Origin: Hyperoodon ampullatus
Lineage: Eukaryota; Chordata; Mammalia; Artiodactyla; Ziphiidae
Length of the DNA stretch: 64,000 nucleotides
Assembly (NCBI GenBank): GCA_949752795.1
Contig: OX457060.1
Span: forward strand, 4,331,454 to 4,395,453
Direction of reading: 5' to 3'
Numbering within the stretch: the first letter of the stretch is position 1; each line of letters begins with the position of its first letter. The notes under the pieces were generated by a model. It was not told the origin of the DNA, did no database searches, and saw only the letters and a program-made list of their open reading frames with translations. Positions 1 through 12,651 of this stretch are shown here, one piece after another. Both the position numbers and the translations under genes were made by a program.

Positions 1-1393
1 TCCCTTAAAAATGGCCTTTATTTTTCCTTGATAAAGGATATCACTACTTTTCCATGACTAGTATTGGCTTTTTTTGTGTATATGTATTTGTACAAAAGTT
101 AATGTATGATTGTACAGAAGGTTGAAAGAAAGAAAACCTATCTGAGTGGTGTGTGTGTGTGTGTAAGGGGTGAGGGGTGGGAAAGATGAGAGGGCGAGAT
201 TGAAATTAATTGAACTGCCTGATGTGAAGTTCAGGAAATGGGGTCCTGTACATAACCCCTCTGAAAGAGAAGGTGATTGATGATAGGGAAGAGTGGTGGG
301 ATTTGTTTTCTGTTAGATGCCTGACCTGGCCCTACTTTCTAGGACAAGCAGTGGGCAGAAGGATTAGATGGGAGTGACCCTGAAGTGGGTGGTAAATAAC
401 CATAAGATGTTTCCAAGAAACCCACTGTTTGAAACTTTGGCAGTAACTGTATAACAGGTTGATATAGACTATTCAAAAGAGTGTTAGGTTAAAAAAAAAA
501 AAAACCTAAAAAAGCTTGATCGCAAAATACTGTGTAAATTCTTGTGGGTAATTGAGCATAGATATTATCCAAAATATACCATTACTTTTAATAGTAGAAT
601 TTTTAAAGTAGAGGTCTCAAATAGGCATATTTCATTTGACCTGCACAGTGTTTTTAAACATTTGAATTCATTGTCAGTTTTTAAATATTGGGAGATTTAG
701 TATAAGAATTTAGACATCAGATTTCCCTTTTAAAATTGGAAGGCCTGTCAATGTTGAGCTGTATTCCTACAAGGCAACAATTGCAGCTAAGTGCCCGCCT
801 CCTTTAGATTGGCCATGTGCTGCTGTTCCCCCTATATAGCCCCTGGCCATTGTTTACATTTCTTTTTTGCCCCTTATAGGCATTTGAGTTTATGACCTCT
901 TATTAGAGTTTAAATTAGTTCTCATTTTTGTGTCCTTCATCTTTGTGATTTCAGAGTATTACATCAGCTACTCTGTAAGACAGCTACTGTTAGCTACTAA
1001 TTGAAAAGGGGTGGATATCTTGGATTTTCTCCTATGTTTCTCCAGTAGTTTGAATGGAGAGAAGATAGTTTTTATGCTTCAGATGTTAAACCAAAGGATT
1101 TGCCCTGGTGTTAGGTAGAGCATATTAGTTAAGAGACTTAAGAGTCTGGCTGCTTCGATTTGAATCCTGGCTCTTTTGTTAACTAGATGGATGATCTTAG
1201 GCAACTTAGCTTCTCTTCAGCCTTGATTTTTTATTTTTCATCTGTAAAATGGGTTCGTTTTGAGGCATAAAGGCGATAATTCATGTAAGTAATTTAGTAT
1301 TGTGCCTAGTACTTAAAGTGCTCACATTTTAGCTGTTACTAGTTTAATGTAAAAATGCTAATAGGTGTCTTTCAAAATTTTTTTCTCTTTTAG
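1..1393 (+). other. NCK1: NCK1 last intron (3' part)
   Basis: Non-coding sequence upstream of the last NCK1 exon. It ends in a T-rich polypyrimidine tract and the acceptor AG at 1392-1393. It contains a short (GT)n at 148-164, an A-run near 491 and a MIR copy at about 1116-1345. Confidence 0.85.
1116..1345 (+). repeat. MIR SINE
   Basis: The order of blocks is that of MIR: a tRNA-like gttaagagact, then tttgaatcctggctct, then tctgtaaaatggg, then a tail near gtgcctagtactta. It is old and diverged, and lies within the last NCK1 intron. Confidence 0.8.
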
Positions 1394-1588
1394 CCAAATG
1401 ATTTTTCAGTATCACTAAAAGCACAAGGGAAAAACAAGCATTTTAAAGTCCAACTAAAAGAGACTGTCTACTGCATTGGGCAGCGTAAATTCAGCACCAT
1501 GGAAGAACTTGTAGAACATTACAAAAAGGCACCAATTTTTACAAGTGAACAAGGAGAAAAATTGTATCTTATCAAGCATTTATCATGA
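1394..1588 (+). CDS. NCK1: NCK1 last coding exon (C-terminal part of the SH2 domain)
   Basis: The exon follows a polypyrimidine tract and an AG at 1392-1393 and reads 64 codons in phase 0 to TGA at 1586-1588. The peptide starts [20 protein letters not shown] and ends YLIKHLS. I recognise it as the end of the NCK1 adaptor, nearly identical to the human protein as I remember it. NCK1 is cytoplasmic: three SH3 domains bind proline-rich partners such as WASP-family and PAK proteins, and one C-terminal SH2 domain binds phosphotyrosine, linking receptor tyrosine kinases to actin. This exon carries the second half of the SH2 fold, including the strands after the phosphotyrosine pocket and the last helix ([14 protein letters not shown]). 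Earlier exons lie left of the window. NCK2 is the alternative, but the residues and the neighbouring IL20RB favour NCK1. Confidence 0.96.
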   Translation, partial: PNDFSVSLKAQGKNKHFKVQLKETVYCIGQRKFSTMEELVEHYKKAPIFTSEQGEKLYLIKHLS

Positions 1589-2100
1589 TACTGCTGACCA
1601 GAAGTGACTGCTATACAGTTGTAATTCATCATGTGAAGACTGAGAAAATATCAGTCCAGTCATGCTTGATTGGAAATTGCTGTTTCTAACTCTATATGAA
1701 AATTGACTATAATACATAAGTATTTTTATTATAACTCAGTTCATACATATATACTACATATGCCAAACATCTGCATAGAGCAATTCCTTATCCTTGGTCT
1801 TCTGTTTTATTGTTTTTTTTGCTCTTTTTCTCTTCGCTTCTAATATTAAGGTTTTATATTTTGAAAAAATGATGCAGATCGGAAGTCTTTATATGGAAGA
1901 ATTTCTTTATTGCCTTTCCTTTATTTCCTTGTAAGGGCACCACCTTAGTTACTTCTGCAATGGTTCTCTTCATATAAAATTATTATATCAATTATATCAA
2001 TATATGGCATATGCTAAAATAAATTTCTCGGAGAGTTGTTAATCTTTTCTGTGACTAAATAGCAATAATAAATGGAAAATTAGAAATTATTTTCAGGTAT
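1589..2100 (+). other. NCK1: NCK1 3'UTR (end estimated)
   Basis: AT-rich sequence directly follows the NCK1 stop codon. Two AATAAA hexamers, at 2018-2023 and 2067-2072, are possible polyadenylation signals, and a GT-rich stretch follows at about 2131-2147. The true cleavage site cannot be fixed from sequence alone, and a longer UTR is possible. Confidence 0.5.
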
Positions 2101-5100
2101 TATATTTGTCACAAGCCATTGTAAATATCAAGTATGTTGTGTCTGTCATTATTTTTCAAAATTCGTTTGTTGTCTTCAGTGTAAAGCAAAACATACGGGA
2201 CATAGGTTAGAAAACATATCTTGTACAATTTAAATTTACAGCTGTTAGAAACAAAAATCTCTAAATTCCTAAGGTTTTTTTTTTCTTTTTTTTTTGGTGC
2301 TTCTCTCTCATCTGGTTATTCAAGAGAACAAAACAGTCTTTGAGATATTTAGCTTTTCAAACTGTAAATGGATGCTCTAGTGTTATTTTTTCCCCCTAGT
2401 GTTATTTTACCAAAGCATCTTGTTTTTGAATATGTTGTATCTGTGTCAATGTGAAAAAAGGTATGACCAAATTTTGAAGAAGTAAGAGGCAATGAGATAC
2501 TTGGTTCTCCCCAACCTCACCAAAAAAAAAATCAGTAATTATCAGGCATAGTATTTCTACTATTCTCATTTTCTTCTTTCAGCTTTGAATTTTATTGACT
2601 GGGACACTAAAATTGATGTGTACCTGAGGAAAAGATGTGATGTGCTAATGGTAAGGGAAAATTATTTTTAGAATCTTATTTTTGCAGATGCTTCTATTAA
2701 GTTTTTGTTTATCAAGCAGAAGTTTGGGTGTATGGGTGAGAGGATACTGTAGCATATTTAATCTATTTCTGTACATCACAGAAGAAAACCAGTTATATTT
2801 TATGGTCACAGCTTTTCCCCCCACTATAAATTCTGGAGATTTAATTTAAGCAAAGAACTTTCAATATTTTAATAGAAAATACTTACTAAAACCACATAAC
2901 TTAGTAAATAGTAGAATGTCATGAGATTTTAAAATATTTCCCCAGTGCTGCCTATGCAAATGAGTGTTTCCATTCTTTAATATGAACAGACATTTAAGAC
3001 ACCAGAATTACTGATTCTAAAATTGAAGTTGTCTAATTCATGAGGTTTTTGATTTTGGTTTTTTTTAATTTGTTTTATTTTAAATTTTTTTTAATTCTCT
3101 AAATCTTCAAATCATTTAAAGACTTACATTGCCACTGGGTGGCAGCCCTGACTTCTCCCACTAAGCAATAGGAGTTAGCAAATACAGACATTGTACAATT
3201 TTCTATCTTCATTACATCTGCTTTTAAAGCCTTTTAATTCATATTTCATTATCTTCTTCAGCCCCCTTTGTTTATTAAGATTATTAGTAGGCAAGTTTAA
3301 TGGAAACAAAAGTCATGTATTCTTACCTTTTTTGCTGTAAAATCACTTGAATATAAATTGAGGAAAATAGTTTTAAAGTAGTTGTAAAATGACTAGGTAG
3401 CAAACATCTTTTTAATTTTAAACAAACATTTGATGATGCTTTCTTTTTATTCTCCACCCCTTTGTGGTCCCCACCCCCCAGTCTTCCTTATTTAAAAAAT
3501 GGATATTTGTTTTAAAAAAAAGAGAGGAGCAATTCAGTTACTACTTTGTATCACACACATGAGCTATTTATAGCAAACCCTGCAGAGCTGATGTTAAGGA
3601 TTTTGAGAAAGTAGCTAGGAATGAGTAGCACTGGAAGCAGAATGCATATTTCTGTGCCATAATTAGATTTATAATAACGAGGGAATTCCTAGATAGTCCA
3701 TGTGTGCCAATAATAGCTATTGTGTGCTCCTCCTATTATGTGATGAAACCTCACTGGGAACTACTTAATGTTCTACTTCAACATTTTATCAATTTTTTAT
3801 AAGTCTTAAAACCAATCTTTACATCAATGGCTATTTTTTAAAAGCATGAATTAATTTTCTTAAGAACTAGAACTATCTTAGAAAACATCTACATAGCTAG
3901 CTAGTAGCAGGACTTGTATTAGAAACCAGGTTTCCTTATTCCCAGCCTGATACACTCTATATTGTGACACATTGGCTTCTGTGTGCTTGTTTTTAGACAA
4001 GGAGGAAAGTCCTGGGAAGAGCAGTATTACAGTAGTTTTCTTCCACCTGTGAGGAGATGCTTAGCTATCTATTTTAGCTATCAATCATAATACACATAAC
4101 CCTGCCCAACCCACTTCTACAAGTAACTTCTCCAAAATCTTGGAAGAAGGTTTTTCGGAACTTTTAATAAACTCAATGACAAAAAGCTATTGCTGCTGTA
4201 GCTATTATTTGGTCATAAGTCCTTAAGTTCAGCTGAATACATATTCACAAACATATATTACACATCTTTGACTATACACAGTCACACAGGCACCTGGCAC
4301 TATTAAAGATGGTGTGTCACAGACATATCACTTAAAATCAGAAGGGCCTAGGTGCAATCAACTGCCATTGCTGGAAGAATAAAAAGCCTAGCAGATGAGC
4401 AACTTGGATTGTTAGAATGATGTTATCCTCATAGATATGTGGATAGATCAGTGGCACATAAGTTATCTCCAGCGTTAATGCTTTAATTCTATCATTTAAT
4501 CCAGAGATTGCAAGAAGCAGGGCCACTACTGTCTGTGTAGGTACATTGTGAGAATTAGGAAAAGGCACCTCTTCTCTGGGCAAGCCCAGCCACTTTTTTT
4601 GCTGTTGAGAAGTCCGAAACTCACCACCACTACCCTTCTCCCATCTTGCAAGGTGCCCTGTTCAGAATACAACCAATACAGTTCAACCCACAATGCTTAA
4701 AAAAGTAATTGTTAACATTTTAAAATTGGGGGATTTCACATAAAATCCAGAGTTCTGGTTTCCCCTGAAAAATGAGAAGCTGATAATACTAAATTGAATT
4801 CCCAGAAGGCATCAGATGGTATGGATGCTTCCCTTATTTTTACCAATGCATATGGTTAAAAACAAAATTAAAAGTGTAAAAAAGGCTCTTTCCCAGCCTT
4901 TATCCCCCTAGTTCAAGTCTCCAAATGCAGTTACTGTTACTCCGTTTTTCCTGTAACTTGGAGTTATCTGGAAACTTACCATTTTGCAGAAATGCAATGT
5001 CCAAATCAGTAAATTAGGAATGTAGCCATTACACCATGCTTTAACTTTTCCACTTTAATACTTCGCTAGAAGAAAGGGAGATCCTTTGTAATCCTGTGTT

Positions 5101-8100
5101 TATATACATCCTTTAACTGTTTTCGAATGGTTTCACAACTGAGGTTGCTTTTAACTTAAAGTACATTTGATATAAGATAGATGACATCCTCCTTTTATGT
5201 TTTGAACAGCATCCAGTGAACTTTTTGAAAATGCCATATTACTGCTTCTGGGGAAAACCTGTATTTTATTCTATTGCAAGGCAAGGTAGGAAGCTGCTCT
5301 CTTCTGATAAACTGGTTCTATTGGTTTAGCAAGTTTATATGACTCAACTCTGTCATCTTCTAAACTCTTACAGACGAGCATACTGTGCATACTCCACACC
5401 CTAGTTTTTTGCTGTTGACCTAAAACCAAATGACCAAGAAATATATTTTTCTTGTTTACTAATGAGGGGTCCTTTTGATTTGAAAGTGTACAGTTTGCTG
5501 AGACTTGTTTGTTTAATGAGTAGAACATAAACTGGGCTTGGTGAGGTTTTGAAGAGCAGGAGGAGGAGTTTTTGTTATTATGGGCGGTGTTCACGAAGGT
5601 AAATGTTTTAAACCACAGTGTCTTTTTGAGGGTATGTTTGTTGGCCGGAGCACTTTCATTATCTCAAATACTTCAGAATTGGCCTGATGCCTACAAAGGA
5701 TTCACATAAACATTTAATTTACCTGTTGGACTGGCTGATTTTCTAAATGTTTCCACTCAAATTACTTTTTAAAGCTGTTTTTAAAGCTCCAGGGAAAGCT
5801 GGTCTCAGTATTTTGAAATAATGTTGCAAATTTTATTTGTAGTTATAACTACAAAGAAGACAAAGAAAGAGTGAGTACTCAATTTCCTCTCCATGTTTTC
5901 TTGTACCTCATGGGATGATAATGACTCTTGAACAGGAAAACAAGCATAAATAGACAATTAAGAATAGACATCTAAGGTAGTTAAGGTATTTAGTTGCTTT
6001 AAGTCTCTAGGCTCAGAAACTATGTAGAACATTTGCAGATAGCTTTCGGGAAATTATGGAGACAGGTGGAGTCCAGAATGAGACTGAAGTGTTGTCTGTT
6101 TTAGGTTAAATACCGGAATGGTTATTAAATTTATGGTTTTTTTGAGCATTTGTAGAAGAAATTAGTGATCCCTGAATAAGCATGTCTTTTCTTGGAGCAA
6201 GTAATGCCAAACATTTACTTGTTTTGATATGGTTTCTAGACTATAGATAAGGAGGATGTTGTAGAAAACAAGTACTGATTTCATCAGTGCATATGCTAAT
6301 CACTTGGCGTCAAGATGAGAAAAATACTTTTTGAACGGTTATATCTATGTGTATGGTTTTGTGTCTTTGTTCTGCTTTTGGAGATACTTATCCTTCAACC
6401 AACCATCCAACCACCTCACGTCAAATGTTTGATTGTGTAGGTGCCAGGCTGTTCTAACCTAGCAAAATGATAGTGAAGAAAATGGACAAATTTGTCCAAA
6501 AGCTGTCCTAAAACTTTCATTTCTAGTGATGTAATGCCTAATGGAGAAGTGCTATGAAGAAAAAACAGCAAGATGAGGAGGTCGGAGAGTGAGAGTGGGG
6601 TGTTAATTTATATAGGATGGTCAAAGGAGGCCTCATAAAACAGACTTGGAGCATATGGTGTGCTTCACTCAATAGAATCACTGATGACTAGGATTAAACC
6701 AGTGAATGACTGAAACTACAGCAATCAAAATCATTTGAAAATTATTAAGATCTTCACTATTACAGAGCATTGTTTCTGGTTTTCAAATTTTAGAATTGAA
6801 TAAAATGGTATTTGTTTTATTTAAACATGGAACTTTTAACTACAAAGGACTATTCTGAATAAGGCCTGATTCTACATCTTAAGAGGAGTTGTTGGGAAAT
6901 GTCACATAGAAAAGAATCAGTTATAACTACAGGAAGGAGGGCAGTTTGACAGACTTAAGGGTTTTAATTCATCACCCCCTAAGGAGAGAATTGAGGTTAA
7001 GGGAGGTTAAATTCCTGATGTCCTGCACTGGTGCCAGACAGTAAACGAGGCAGGAAGTTGAAGAAGAAAATAGTGTTCAGAGGAGGCTGAAAAAGGGCTG
7101 TAAGAACCCTGAAAACCAGAGCTTGAAAGTCTGTGCAAGTTACATCTGGAGCAGACTCAGTGGAAGCGGGAGTTAGAAAAATCTATGACAAGGAGAATTC
7201 CACTGTTTAAATACACTGTGTTACTTCCAGAAAAAAAATATAATAGTAATAATTGAGACAGTGGGTTACAATTAAATGTCAGATGTGCTAAAACCCCGGA
7301 CATAGATATTTAGGAATCTTGGTAAAGGGAAGAGAACTATTTTGTGTTAAGTAGAGCAAGGAAGGGTTATTGCAATTAATTGACCACGTGGTCTGTGCCA
7401 GGGCACCAGGACCTACCCTGCATTTGCACGACCCTAAGAGTGAGTGCCTGAAATTTTGCACCCTGGTGCCTCCCTTGCTTCATTCTAGTCCCAGCCCTAT
7501 GGGGCTCAGAGGGCTTAGGATTCTCTTCCTTGACCATCAATCTCCTTTTCCTTCCCCACTCTTTACTTTTCCACAAAAACCTTTAACTCCTTGCTTTTCC
7601 TTCCGTAATTAAATATTCAACCGGCAAATAGTGTAATAGGAAAAAAAATTCCTATTTCTAGACTGTACTTGTTTATGATAGGAAATAGCTTTGTTCTTCC
7701 AGCGGTTCATCTTCAGGCATAGGTGACTGATCATCTTCAACTCTGGAAGGCTGTGGAAATTAATCTGAGAAGTGCAGCAACAGGTTAGAGGATAGTTTGG
7801 TTTTGGCATGTTGCATTGACAAAATATCACAACCAGCTGATGAGAAAGTGTAGAAAGAGAAGTTCCTCAAAGCCAGAAGAGAAAGGCAAGATCAGAGTCG
7901 GGGATCCAGGCAAGGGTAGGGGCTATCAAGTGAGGCACGGCCCTCCAGAGGTTCTCACCCAGTGGCATGGCCCATGCAGAGGTGGATCGTCTGAGTTCCT
8001 TGATTCATGGACCAGTCCTGAGAGGAACTGCCATTCAAAAGCTTGTGGCAGGCAGGTAGCATTACCCCTCAGTGCCCCTAGAGGTGTGCTGAGCCCAGGT

Positions 8101-8540
8101 CAGAGACTCTCTGCAGTGGCTTGTGAAGGATTGGCAGGCAGTACTGCCTTGTCAACATGGCAGTGCTGGGCAGGGGCATCTTGACATGGACCCATGCCCA
8201 GGTTGAGCTATCTTAACACCTCAAGGTTTGGTGAACAACTCTCCTTCCTCCCCCATCGCATAACTAAATGAGTCTTGTTCTTTCTCCCATTTTCTGTTTA
8301 CTTTCCTTTTCCTTTTCATCCTCAGTCTGTTTTCCCCTCAACTTTTCCATCCTTGGGCCTTCCCATGCCATTCTCCCAGTTGGAATGCTTAACTGCAAGC
8401 ACATCTTTCCTATCCAAATCCAAATGGGTACATCCTTGGAATTCCATATTGAGGATTGTCCCTTCTCTAAAGCCTTTGCTAATCTCCTAGATCACTAACT
8501 CTTTTACATCCCTCAGACACATTGAGCGCCCTCCTTTGAT
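2101..8540. other. NCK1-IL20RB intergenic region, first part
   Basis: AT-rich, mostly unique or very old sequence with no gene that I can support. The open frames here (for example 5271-5594 on the minus strand) have no recognisable domain and look like chance. A splice-flanked open segment at 2583-2650 and a CTCF-like motif at 3132-3145 are described under findings. Confidence 0.6.
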
Positions 8541-8544
8541 ACTA

Positions 8545-8700
8545 ATTGGGAGGCAGTAAGGTGAGTGAAAAGAACTTGGAGTTAGGCAGATCTCTGTTGG
8601 AATTCCTGTCTCCATCCCTGACTGGCTCTGGGATCTACAGTAAATAAACTTCAGATGTGTCCTCATCTGAAAAGTTGGGAATCAAATTTTATCAATACCT
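8545..8700 (+). repeat. MIR SINE fragment
   Basis: Shows the MIR order: cttggagttaggcagatct, then an equivalent of ctgactggctctgggatct, then tcctcatctgaaaagttggg. It is diverged. Confidence 0.65.
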
Positions 8701-8799
8701 TGCAAGTCTGTCGTATAATATATGGAAATGTGTATAGAGTGCAGGGATCAAGGGGAGGGTGCAGCAAGTGTCCTTGACCTTGATGTAGTTAAAAGATAC

Positions 8800-9040
8800 A
8801 CAGCGAATACTTATTGTATACTTTGCCAGATTCTGTTCCAAGTGTACCATCTCATATAATCCTCACAACAGCCCTATGAATTAGGTACTATTATAATTGT
8901 CTCCAATTTACAGAGGAGGACATTAAAACATTGTTTAAAAGACTTGGGGAAAAAAACATAGCTAGTAAGTGGCAGAGCCCCAATGCCAACCCAGACAGTC
9001 TGGCTCCAGAGCCCATGATTTTAACGACCACCCTCTAATA
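8800..9040 (-). repeat. MIR SINE (antisense)
   Basis: The reverse of the MIR consensus is clear: cctcacaacagccctatgaa, ttacagaggagga, agctagtaagtggcagagcc, gtctggctccagagcccat. Confidence 0.85.
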
Positions 9041-9269
9041 GGTGTCACCAACTGGAAGCTTTTCTTTGCTGATCCAGGGGCCAAAGTGAAAGACGGGCAG
9101 CCCACAAAGGGCCAGCCAGTCAGAGCAAATAAACCCTAATGTATTTATTGTTAATATTATTAATATAACAAATGCTTAATACAGCATTTGTGAAGACCTA
9201 CTGTGTTCCTGATACTGTGCTAATGTGCTTTGTCTACATTCTTTAATTCCCACAAATCTTATGCAAGAC

Positions 9270-10640
9270 ATCATTGTTTTATAAAAACGACGCTTATAGA
9301 GTTGCTTTCTTCCCCTTCACATCAAAAGAGTACTACTTTTCCCATCCAATCCTCAGCCTACAACTCTCTAGCTTCTGATCCAAGTTCTCCGCTGAAACTC
9401 CTCTTACTGAGATTACAAATGACCTTCTAGGTGACATAAATCCAGGAGACATTTTTTGATAATTTACTCAGTGACTCTCTACTGCACCCCCCTTGGTGAT
9501 CACTCCATCCCTCATCATTTCCAGGACCATAGTTTGTTCCAGGCCCACCTCTCTGACCTATTTATTCCCTCTATATCTTCCTATGTCATTTTGCTTGTGC
9601 TGGTCCTTTAAATGCGGGTCTTCTCCTGGAGCGTATCCACACATCTCTTTAATCTACATACTCTCCCTGAATGTTCTCACCCACTTCCTGGTCTCAGCTA
9701 CCAATGAAATGCTGAACGTACGGGAAGTGGTGCCATACCCTGACACTCATAAACTGAGACAAAGATCATTTGAATATTGGAGACTCCCCCTGCCCATATG
9801 AGCACCTCAAAGTCAAGTGTATCAAGCTGAACACATGGAGCCTTTTTCTGTACCATCCCCAACCCTGCCTGCCTGCTCCCAGCCCACCCTCCTTAACATT
9901 ATTTAGGTTGAGGTGCTGTCATCCACCTAGTTATTCAAACCTAGAATGTGAAAATCATGTTTGCCTCCTCCTCCGCCAATCCACTCAACATCTAGGAGCT
10001 GTCAATTCTACCTCCATCATTTGAATTTAGTCACTTCTCTCTACAGACATGGGAAAACCTAGTGGAAGCCAACATCTCTCAACTGGCTGACCCACATCCC
10101 TACCTCCTGGCCCACCTGCCTCCAGTCTGGCCGCTTCCACAATTTTCTCTACCCTAGTCATAAATTTTTTAAAGCTCAAATACAGGGAATGACAGATTAG
10201 ATGTGAGCTTTCAACCCTTTGACCCTCATTGCCTCAGGGTAAACTGAGCACCTCAACAAGGCATTCAAATCTCCCTCTTGAATCCTGTTTTTGTCTGCCT
10301 TTGAACCCCATTTCTTGCCACTCCAACCTTGCTCTCCAGTTGCATCAAACTTCTTGTGGTTTCCTAAACACACTATGGCTGGCTGATTTTTTTCAGCATT
10401 TAATACTCAGCCCAAAGTCACCTCCAAGAAGTCTTCTCTGATCCCCCAGGCTGGGTTAGGTGTTTCTCTTTAATGCTCCTTTATTCCCTTGTGAATATTT
10501 GTCACTTCATTTTCAGTATTGATTTGTGATCATTCTCATGTCCATTTTCTCCACTAGGTTTGGGTTGAGGTCAGGAACTATCGAATTCCCAGGATCTAGT
10601 ACATAATAAGCCCTTAGTGAATGTCTGTTGAATGAATAAA
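9270..10640 (+). repeat. L2 LINE, about 1.4 kb with 3' end
   Basis: The strand reads like L2 ORF-derived sequence (gagattacaaatgacctt, ctaggagctgtcaattctac, aagaagtcttctctgatcc) followed by the L2 3' end at about 10470-10640 (a ggaactat block, then agtgaatgtctgttgaatga). Frames are broken throughout, so it is an ancient dead copy. Confidence 0.75.
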
Positions 10641-10894
10641 TAAGTAACTTTCCCAAGGTTATATTGTAAATAAATTCTGACACTGGAACCAAAATGTGTT
10701 GCACTCTAAAATTCTGTTCTTTCCACTGAAATGTTTGCACATGTGGAGTGTTTAGAGTCTAAAAAACTGACATTTTAAGGGGCCAAACCCTATCATAAGA
10801 TTTTCCTTCCAATTTAAAAAATTTAAATAAAGTTTTCAATAATACATTCATATGGTTCAGTAATCAAACAATATAAAAAGATAACAACACCCAC

Positions 10895-11408
10895 AAGAAT
10901 TGAAAGCAGGGTCTTGAGATATTAGTACATCTGTGTTCAGAGCAGCATTTTATTCACAATAGCTAAAACGTGGAAGCTAATCAAGTGTCCATCAGTGGAT
11001 AAATGGATAAGCAATACATGGTATATGGACTATTTTTCAGCCTTAAAAAGGAAGGGAATTCTGCCATACACTACAAAATGGGCAAAACTTGAGGACATTA
11101 TGCTAAGTGAAATAAGCCACAGAAAGACAAGTACTGCATGATTCCACTTATATGAGGTACTTAGAGTAGTCAAAATCATAAAGACAGGAGTATAATGGTG
11201 GTTTCCAGGAGAGGGGAGAAGGCGGAGTTATTGTTTAATGGATATAGAGTTTCAGTTTTACAAGATGAAAAGAGTTACGTGGACAGATGGTGGTAATGGT
11301 TGTACAACAATTTGGATGTATTTGATACCACTGAACTGTATACTTAAAAATGGTTAAGATGGTAAATTTATGTTATGTGTATTTTACCACAATAAAAACA
11401 ATTTTTTA
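10895..11408 (+). repeat. L1 3' end (old, L1M-type)
   Basis: Contains the typical 3' segments of older mammalian L1: ttcacaatagctaaaacgtg, gtccatcagtggataaatgg, gtactgcatgattccactta, and a terminal block ending in an A-rich tail near 11408. No ORF survives. Confidence 0.8.
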
Positions 11409-11636
11409 AAATCCCCAAACAAACAAAAGGTAGTGGAAAGAGTCTCATTCCCATTTTTCTCCTCTGTCTTCCCAATTCCCACTCCCTTTGCCCCAAGGTA
11501 AACAGTCTTGGTAGTTTTATCTCCTTCCAGGTTTTCTTTTTGCAGATGCAAGCAAATATGAAGCTGTGTATTCTTCACCTCCTGACTCTATAAAAGATAT
11601 TTAGAAAAAAATTTTTTAACTTCTCTACTTTTTTTT

Positions 11637-11847
11637 ATTTTTATTTTATTTTTTTTGCGGTACGCGGGCCTCTCACTGCTGTGGCCTCTCCCGCTGCAGA
11701 GCACAGGCTCCGGACGTGCAGGCTCAGCGGCCATGGCTCACGGGCCCAGCCGCTCCGTGGCATGTGGGATCCTCCTGGACCGGGGCAGGAACTCGTGTCC
11801 CCTGCATCGGCAGGCGGACTCTCAACCACCGCGCCACCAGGGAAGCC
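11637..11847 (-). repeat. CHR-type SINE
   Basis: Antisense copy of the short cetacean CHR SINE, with its poly(T) on the left (the tail read in reverse) and ending in ccaccagggaagccc. A target-site duplication, ctctacttttttt, lies at 11623-11636 and 11848-11860. It is one of two copies in the 950 bp before the first IL20RB coding exon. Confidence 0.92.
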
Positions 11848-12051
11848 CTCTACTTTTTTTGAAATGGAGATGTAGAAAAAGAGCTAATCAGTACCTAGCT
11901 TGCATGAACTCACAGGAGAGAGAATTGGAAGAGAACAGCTATTTGATGAGAAGTTCAGATAATCTTGCCTGCTACTGCCAGGGGTTCCTCTGGAGACCAC
12001 CAGGATCCCCCAGGGCAGAGCCTACGATCCAGGTATCTCCCCCATGTGGAT

Positions 12052-12055
<4 letters not shown>

Positions 12056-12091
<36 letters not shown>

Positions 12092-12282
12092 TGGTACGCG
12101 GGCCTCTCACTGTTGTGGCCTCTCCCGTTGCGGAGCACAGGCTCCGGATGCGCAGGCTCAGCAGCCATGGCTCACGGGCCCAGCCGCTCCGCGGCATATG
12201 GGATCCTCCCAGACCGGGGCACGAACCCGTATCCCCTGCATCGGCAGGCGGACTCTCAACCACTGCGCCACCAGGGAGGCCC
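12056..12282 (-). repeat. CHR-type SINE next to the IL20RB 5' end
   Basis: Antisense CHR SINE with a poly(T) run of about 35 bases reaching 12090. A perfect 17 bp target-site duplication (cccccatgtggattctt) flanks it at 12039-12055 and 12283-12299. It ends about 300 bp before the IL20RB start codon, so it sits in or next to the promoter or 5'UTR. Confidence 0.95.
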
Positions 12283-12299
12283 CCCCCATGTGGATTCTT

Positions 12300-12578
12300 A
12301 AGCTTCCCAGAGTTATCTTTTCTCTGGAACTCTCCTAGGCCACACCCCCTGATGCAACATCTGGGTTTGGGCAGAAAGGAGGGTGCTGCCCAGCCCGCCT
12401 CTTCTGAGGTGTCTGGGCTGGCTCCTCTTTCCAGAACAATTCAGGCTTTACAGCGACTCAGACTCAGCTCCAACTCCTGCGTTCCGAAGCAAGGATTGCT
12501 GATATGGAAAGAGTGCTTCATTCTGGAAGGAAACAATGTTCCAGGTCAAACTGAGCCTGCCAAACAGAGACCCTCACA
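12300..12578 (+). promoter_or_regulatory. IL20RB: IL20RB 5'UTR / proximal promoter region (inferred)
   Basis: Mainly unique sequence between a SINE and the first coding ATG. No clear TATA box is visible and it is not a CpG island. A GACTCAGACTCAG stretch near 12460 resembles weak AP-1 half sites. The transcription start cannot be placed by eye, so the region is called from position only. Confidence 0.4.
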
Positions 12579-12651
12579 ATGGTTCTAGAAGAAATCGAGA
12601 CAAGTCTTATCATGTGGTTTTCCTACGCCTTGATTCCTTGTTTGCTCGTGG
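12579..12651 (+). CDS. IL20RB: IL20RB coding exon 1 (signal peptide)
   Basis: The exon encodes [20 protein letters not shown] followed by CLLV, then the first base of a split Asp codon; the donor GTAAGT starts at 12652. The hydrophobic stretch fits a signal peptide. The human protein, as I recall it, has five more residues before this methionine. Here the matching codon five positions upstream reads ACA rather than ATG, so this ATG is the likely start. Confidence 0.93.

Noticed and set aside
11655..12588. Long + strand frames of 207 and 227 codons overlapping the region before IL20RB
   Set aside because: They are read-through of two CHR SINEs and their T-runs (poly-F), and the same peptide string recurs at every CHR copy.
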